Assembly (NCBI RefSeq): GCF_000785105.2
Contig: NZ_CP018906.1
Coordinates: forward strand, 1,240,001-1,304,000
DNA length: 64,000 nucleotides
Reading direction: 5' to 3'
Origin: Lentilactobacillus curieae
GTDB taxonomy: Bacteria; Bacillota; Bacilli; Lactobacillales; Lactobacillaceae
Position 1 is the first letter of the stretch, and each line of letters opens with the position of its first letter. The notes under the pieces were generated by a model. It was given only the letters and a program-made list of their open reading frames with translations, had not been told where the DNA came from and ran no database searches. The position numbers and the translations under genes are program-made. Positions 60,996-64,000 of this stretch are shown here, piece by piece.

Positions 60996-61219
60996 TGTTG
61001 AATAAATTTGAATTTAACACTCTTTTTGGCCTTTTGTAATTAGGTAAAAAAAGTTTATGCAATCAACCGCCCTCAGACGAGGTGCCAAAGTGAACCACAA
61101 ATTGCTTCCTCCACGACACTAAGAAATAAATATCAGTAAGATAAAAATGTAATTAAAGCGAATTATTCTTTTTGGGGTTCAGTATAATTAACTTTTGATT
61201 AAATAGAGTTATCTTTTGG

Positions 61220-61233
61220 TAAAGTACACTTTA
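61220..61233. promoter_or_regulatory. Possible operator of the XRE cassette
   Basis: TAAAG-TACA-CTTTA is a short dyad 50 bases before the XRE regulator start. XRE regulators often bind such sites in their own promoter. The rest of the ~290-base spacer (60996-61283) is AT-rich; it has a TATAAT at 61183-61188 and no gene. Confidence 0.4.
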
Positions 61234-61283
61234 CTTTATTTAAACCAAGATCTATTATGTATGTATAAAGTGAGGTGGTGCAA

Positions 61284-61529
61284 ATGAGTAAAAAGAAATT
61301 TGATGAGGACCAAATAATCAATAAAGTGTATGAATTTCGAGTACTTAGTCATATGTCTCAAAAAGACTTGGCGGATGCCGTTGGAGTTAGTAAGCAAACT
61401 ATTTTAGTTATGGAAAAGGGGCACTATTCACCGTCACTTAAGTTGGCATTTAGACTTGCCAATTATTTTAATGTTTCGATTAGTGATATTTTTAGCTATA
61501 AAGAAGGAGATGATGCTCATGAACGTTAA
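61284..61529 (+). CDS. XRE-family helix-turn-helix regulator
   Basis: An 81-residue single-domain Cro/CI-type regulator. The HTH runs through MSQKDLADAVGVSKQTILVM, with the typical GHYSPSLKLAFRLANYFNVS after it and IFSYKEGD at the end. It is close to the YozG/YgzD-like small regulators that travel with a small membrane protein. The ATG at 61284 follows GAGGTGG; the GTG at 61275 lies in that site. It overlaps the next gene by 11 bases. It probably represses its own operon. Confidence 0.88.
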   Translation: MSKKKFDEDQIINKVYEFRVLSHMSQKDLADAVGVSKQTILVMEKGHYSPSLKLAFRLANYFNVSISDIFSYKEGDDAHER

Positions 61530-61869
61530 ATCAATTTCGGATATTCCAGGTTGGATGTTTTATCCGATCAAGATGTGGGCAGTCAAAGATAACTTTAATT
61601 TCAATTTTTTAGTAGGTATGGGAATGATTTTACTAGTGTTATCTTTTATTGCAGTATGGATATTGGTAAAACGGATAGGACACCCTGACGAAAGAACTTC
61701 AGAGATATATTTAAAAGCAATGTCAAATGCATTAGTTGTCATTCTTGTTTGTGAGATAATTTTCCCCTCAACTTATCTCGTTAACCAATTTAAATTGTAT
61801 AAGTACGGTTTTGCAATGATTGCGTCAGCAGTTTATTTGTTCATTAGGTATCGTAAAGAAATGAGGTAA
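61519..61869 (+). CDS. Small membrane protein partnered with the XRE regulator
   Basis: 116 residues with three to four hydrophobic helices (about 29-51, 70-90, 92-110) and a basic tail. The motif HPDERTSEIYLKAMSNA between helices resembles the D-E-R-x-x-x-I-x-x-K-A loop of DUF2178-type proteins that often accompany XRE regulators. GAAGGAGATG lies before the ATG. The function is unknown; these pairs are suspected membrane-signal sensors. Confidence 0.7.
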   Translation: MNVKSISDIPGWMFYPIKMWAVKDNFNFNFLVGMGMILLVLSFIAVWILVKRIGHPDERTSEIYLKAMSNALVVILVCEIIFPSTYLVNQFKLYKYGFAMIASAVYLFIRYRKEMR

Positions 61870-61873
61870 TGTT

Positions 61874-62020
61874 ATGAAATTGAAAACATTTACGGCATTT
61901 GGCCAAGGCAGCTTAGATAGGCAAGTTAACAGATTTTTAGCTAATTCAAACCCAGAAATTATTAGTATTGATTTCTCAGTGGGCTTTGGTTATGTTGGTG
62001 CGATGGTAGTTTATAAATAA
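61874..62020 (+). CDS. Very small conserved-looking protein, Cse60-like
   Basis: 48 residues: MKLKTFTAFGQGSLDRQVNR then FLANSNPEIISIDFSVGFGY and a short hydrophobic end. The plan (strand, helix with N-x-FL, strand with I-x-I-D, final strand) resembles the small Cse60/DUF2758 proteins. GAGGTAATG precedes the ATG, 4 bases after the previous stop, so it is the third gene of the cassette. Too short for certainty. Confidence 0.55.
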   Translation: MKLKTFTAFGQGSLDRQVNRFLANSNPEIISIDFSVGFGYVGAMVVYK

Positions 62021-62090
62021 TTATATGTTTTATATAGTTCAAGTGAACTGTGTGGAAGGTAGTCTGGGAATAGTTCCTAGTAAACGCAAA

Positions 62091-62121
62091 ATCCTCGGAA
62101 ATAATTTCCGAGGCTTTTTTA
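62091..62121 (+). terminator. Terminator of the XRE cassette
   Basis: CCTCGGAAA pairs with TTTCCGAGG around a short loop, followed by T6. Confidence 0.9.
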
Positions 62122-62196
62122 TGAAGGTTAATTTGTTTTTAGAATAGAATTTTTTCTAAATAATTCTAATAATAAATTTTCTTGAAATTAAAACAA

Positions 62197-63576
62197 TTAA
62201 CTTCGCTTTTTCAGCATCTTCTTCCCATAGTACACCGCATAACATGCCGCGATAAATGGAATCATGTAGAACAACGCTGGCCTTTGAGTTGGGTCAAATA
62301 CAATCAGAACACAGGATAGAAAACTAAGGATGAATGCTGCCCAAGGAACAACTGGATACCATGGTGTTTTGAATTTCAACTCACTAACAGAGTGGCCCGA
62401 CTTCAGCCATTGTTTTCTGAAATTGATTTGAGAATATGCAATTGCCATCCAGACAATAACTACAGCCAACCCCGAAATCGACACGAGGACTAAATAGACA
62501 GTTGAAGCAGCAACAACACTTGAAATCAGGGCGAGTACACCACCAAGCATACTTAGCACCAGAGCGATCATTGGCACCCCACGGGAATTTGTTTTGGCAT
62601 ATTTCATTGGGATCATCCCTTCGTGAGCGAGTGACCACAACATTCTTGTTGATGCGTATAACCCAGAGTTCGCAGCCGATAAAATGGCTGTTAGGACCAC
62701 AAAGTTCATAAGGTCTCCGGCAAATGGAAGCTCAATACTATTGAACACCAAAACAAATGGGCTTTGGTTAACTCCAGCCTTTTGCCAGGGAACCAGTGCC
62801 GCCATGACGGTTATGCTACCGATGAAGAAAATTATCAACCGGAGAAGGGTAGTGTGAATCGCCTTAGGAATGTTTTTCTCGGGATCTTTGGTTTCTCCAG
62901 CGGTAATCCCAATTAGTTCAGTTCCAGAAAACGCAAAGTTTACAGTCAGCATAGTTGTAAAAACACCCTTTACGCCGTTTGGAAACATCCCGTCTCTAAA
63001 CAAATTATGGAAAAGTGGGGCGTGCGTGTATCCTTTGATTGGCAAAACGCCAAAGATTGCTAAGGCACCAAGAACAATGAATGCGATGATGGCGATAACT
63101 TTAATGCTTGAAAACCAAAATTCAGTTTCAGCAAAGAATCTAACTGACAAAGCGTTAGACGTAAAAATAACAATCATAAATAACAGACTCCAAATCCACG
63201 TTGGTGAGTTTGGAAACCAGGTATGCATGATCAGTCCAGCCGCAGTAAATTCTGAACCTAGGGCAACGGTCCAAGTCAGCCAATAAAGAATTGCGACAGT
63301 AAATCCTGTTCCAGGACCGATATATTTATCAGCGTACACGTGAAATGATCCGGTCTGCGGCATGGCGACTGAAAGTTCACCTAGACATAACATGACTAGG
63401 TATACGATAACAGCTCCCACTGCGTAGGCTAAAATTGTCCCAATGGGACCGGCTTCGTGAATTGTGTATCCAGAACTTAAAAAGAGTCCGGTACCAATCA
63501 CCCCACCTAAAGAAATCATTAAAAGATGGCGAGATTCCATCTTGCGCTCAAGGGCGACGTGTGGCTTTTCAGTCAA
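62197..63576 (-). CDS. mmuP: Amino acid permease, probably S-methylmethionine permease MmuP
   Basis: A 459-residue, 12-helix APC (amino acid transporter, AAT) protein. The start [20 protein letters not shown] and [18 protein letters not shown] are AAT-family hallmarks. Divergent mmuM on the other side of a 120-base spacer suggests it imports S-methylmethionine; otherwise it would pass as a lysine or GABA permease. The start is TTG at 63576 with GGAGG 7 bases before; the ATG at 63609 lacks a site. Confidence 0.8.
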   Translation of the reverse strand: MTEKPHVALERKMESRHLLMISLGGVIGTGLFLSSGYTIHEAGPIGTILAYAVGAVIVYLVMLCLGELSVAMPQTGSFHVYADKYIGPGTGFTVAILYWLTWTVALGSEFTAAGLIMHTWFPNSPTWIWSLLFMIVIFTSNALSVRFFAETEFWFSSIKVIAIIAFIVLGALAIFGVLPIKGYTHAPLFHNLFRDGMFPNGVKGVFTTMLTVNFAFSGTELIGITAGETKDPEKNIPKAIHTTLLRLIIFFIGSITVMAALVPWQKAGVNQSPFVLVFNSIELPFAGDLMNFVVLTAILSAANSGLYASTRMLWSLAHEGMIPMKYAKTNSRGVPMIALVLSMLGGVLALISSVVAASTVYLVLVSISGLAVVIVWMAIAYSQINFRKQWLKSGHSVSELKFKTPWYPVVPWAAFILSFLSCVLIVFDPTQRPALFYMIPFIAACYAVYYGKKMLKKRS

Positions 63577-63696
63577 AAGATTACCTCCATACGATTGCTT
63601 TTTTCTCATTTTAAGATAAAATGATTAGAATCCGATAACTAACAGAATGCACTAAAAAACCAAAAGTTACAACCTAAAATTTAGTGGAGGTAAATG

Positions 63697-64000
63697 ATGA
63701 AAGACTTAATCAAAGAAAATTTAGCTGATAGACAGGCGATGGTGATCGATGGGGCAATGGCCACTGAACTAGAAAAGTATGGGGTAGACACTAACAGTAG
63801 TCTTTGGTCAGCAACTGCCTTAATCAATAACCCTGAGGCGATTAAAGCAGTCCATAAAAGCTACCTAGAAGCTGGTGGGGACGTGGCAACTACTGATACA
63901 TATCAAGCTAACGCTGAAGGCTTTAGAAAAGCGGGGTTCACCGAGCAACAAAGTGAAGGTTTGATTACCGAAGCTGTTAAATTGGCGGTGGAAGCTAAGG
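63697..64000 (+). CDS. mmuM: Homocysteine S-methyltransferase (5' part, cut by window end)
   Basis: The first 101 residues are present. VIDGAMATELEKYG near residue 17, SLWSATALINNPEAIKAVH, and DVATTDTYQANAEGFRKAGF match the N-terminus of MmuM. It transfers a methyl group from S-methylmethionine to homocysteine, giving methionine. The zinc cysteines lie beyond the window. The ATG at 63697 is 6 bases after GTGGAGG; the adjacent ATG at 63694 is too close. Confidence 0.9.
   Translation, partial: MKDLIKENLADRQAMVIDGAMATELEKYGVDTNSSLWSATALINNPEAIKAVHKSYLEAGGDVATTDTYQANAEGFRKAGFTEQQSEGLITEAVKLAVEAK

Overview
The window looks like a chromosome segment of a low-to-moderate GC Gram-positive lactic acid bacterium of the family Lactobacillaceae. 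The evidence is the lactobacillar proteolytic set (PepX, proline iminopeptidase, PepV, an Opp system with two binding proteins), strong GGAGG-type ribosome binding sites, TTG/GTG starts, a PyrR attenuator, PurR boxes and many small family-typical membrane proteins. I cannot name genus or species from sequence alone. I see no prophage, CRISPR, rRNA, tRNA or intact insertion sequence.

Layout. 1-6.4 kb: a cut-off flavin disulfide reductase, a universal stress protein, a PEBP-fold protein, an acetyltransferase, a PyrR-attenuated uracil permease and a GntP-family permease. 6.4-9.3 kb: an operon of a YfcC-type carrier and dipeptidase PepV. 9.4-11.8 kb: a heme-efflux operon hrtR-hrtB-hrtA with an operator almost identical, as I recall it, to the Lactococcus HrtR site. 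11.9-13.1 kb: pnuC and arsC. 13.2-16.2 kb: a tryptophan-type ABC importer (trpXYZ-like) behind a leader with a Trp-containing mini-ORF and competing hairpins. 16.2-18.1 kb: a PurR-box xanthine permease and a cytochrome b5-like protein. 18.2-27.3 kb: hydrolases, a DUF2075 ATPase, a CPBP protease, a VOC pseudogene, an ABC-F ATPase, a cyclophilin and an MFS carrier. 27.3-31.2 kb: a dispersed structured repeat, a frameshifted secreted-protein gene, proline iminopeptidase and PepX. 31.3-38.9 kb: an antiporter, Nudix, a kinase-like protein, a Fur-family regulator, a Thr-rich exported protein with its partner, and a glutamine-type ABC importer. 39-41.7 kb: a second M20 peptidase + YfcC pair. 41.7-52.4 kb: an APC permease, hflX and the oppA-oppA-oppBCDF operon. 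52.4-53.2 kb: a gene-free block with the second dispersed repeat and a tandem array of covarying hairpins. 53.2-64 kb: a phosphoglycerate-mutase-like protein, HelD, CorA, an AEC carrier, coaA, guaA, an XRE/membrane/small-protein cassette, and mmuP/mmuM (cut by the window end).

Together the genes are mostly nutrient uptake: peptides are imported by Opp and cleaved by PepX, proline iminopeptidase, PepV and the second M20 enzyme; amino acids, nucleobases and NAD precursors enter by dedicated carriers.

The most unusual feature is the array at 52685-53179: four ~122-bp units whose stems differ in sequence but stay complementary, around a conserved ~18-nt loop and a conserved 3-nt bulge. This is the signature of a selected RNA or single-strand DNA structure that I do not recognise. 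A minus-strand terminator at its far end suggests it may be transcribed from the minus strand.
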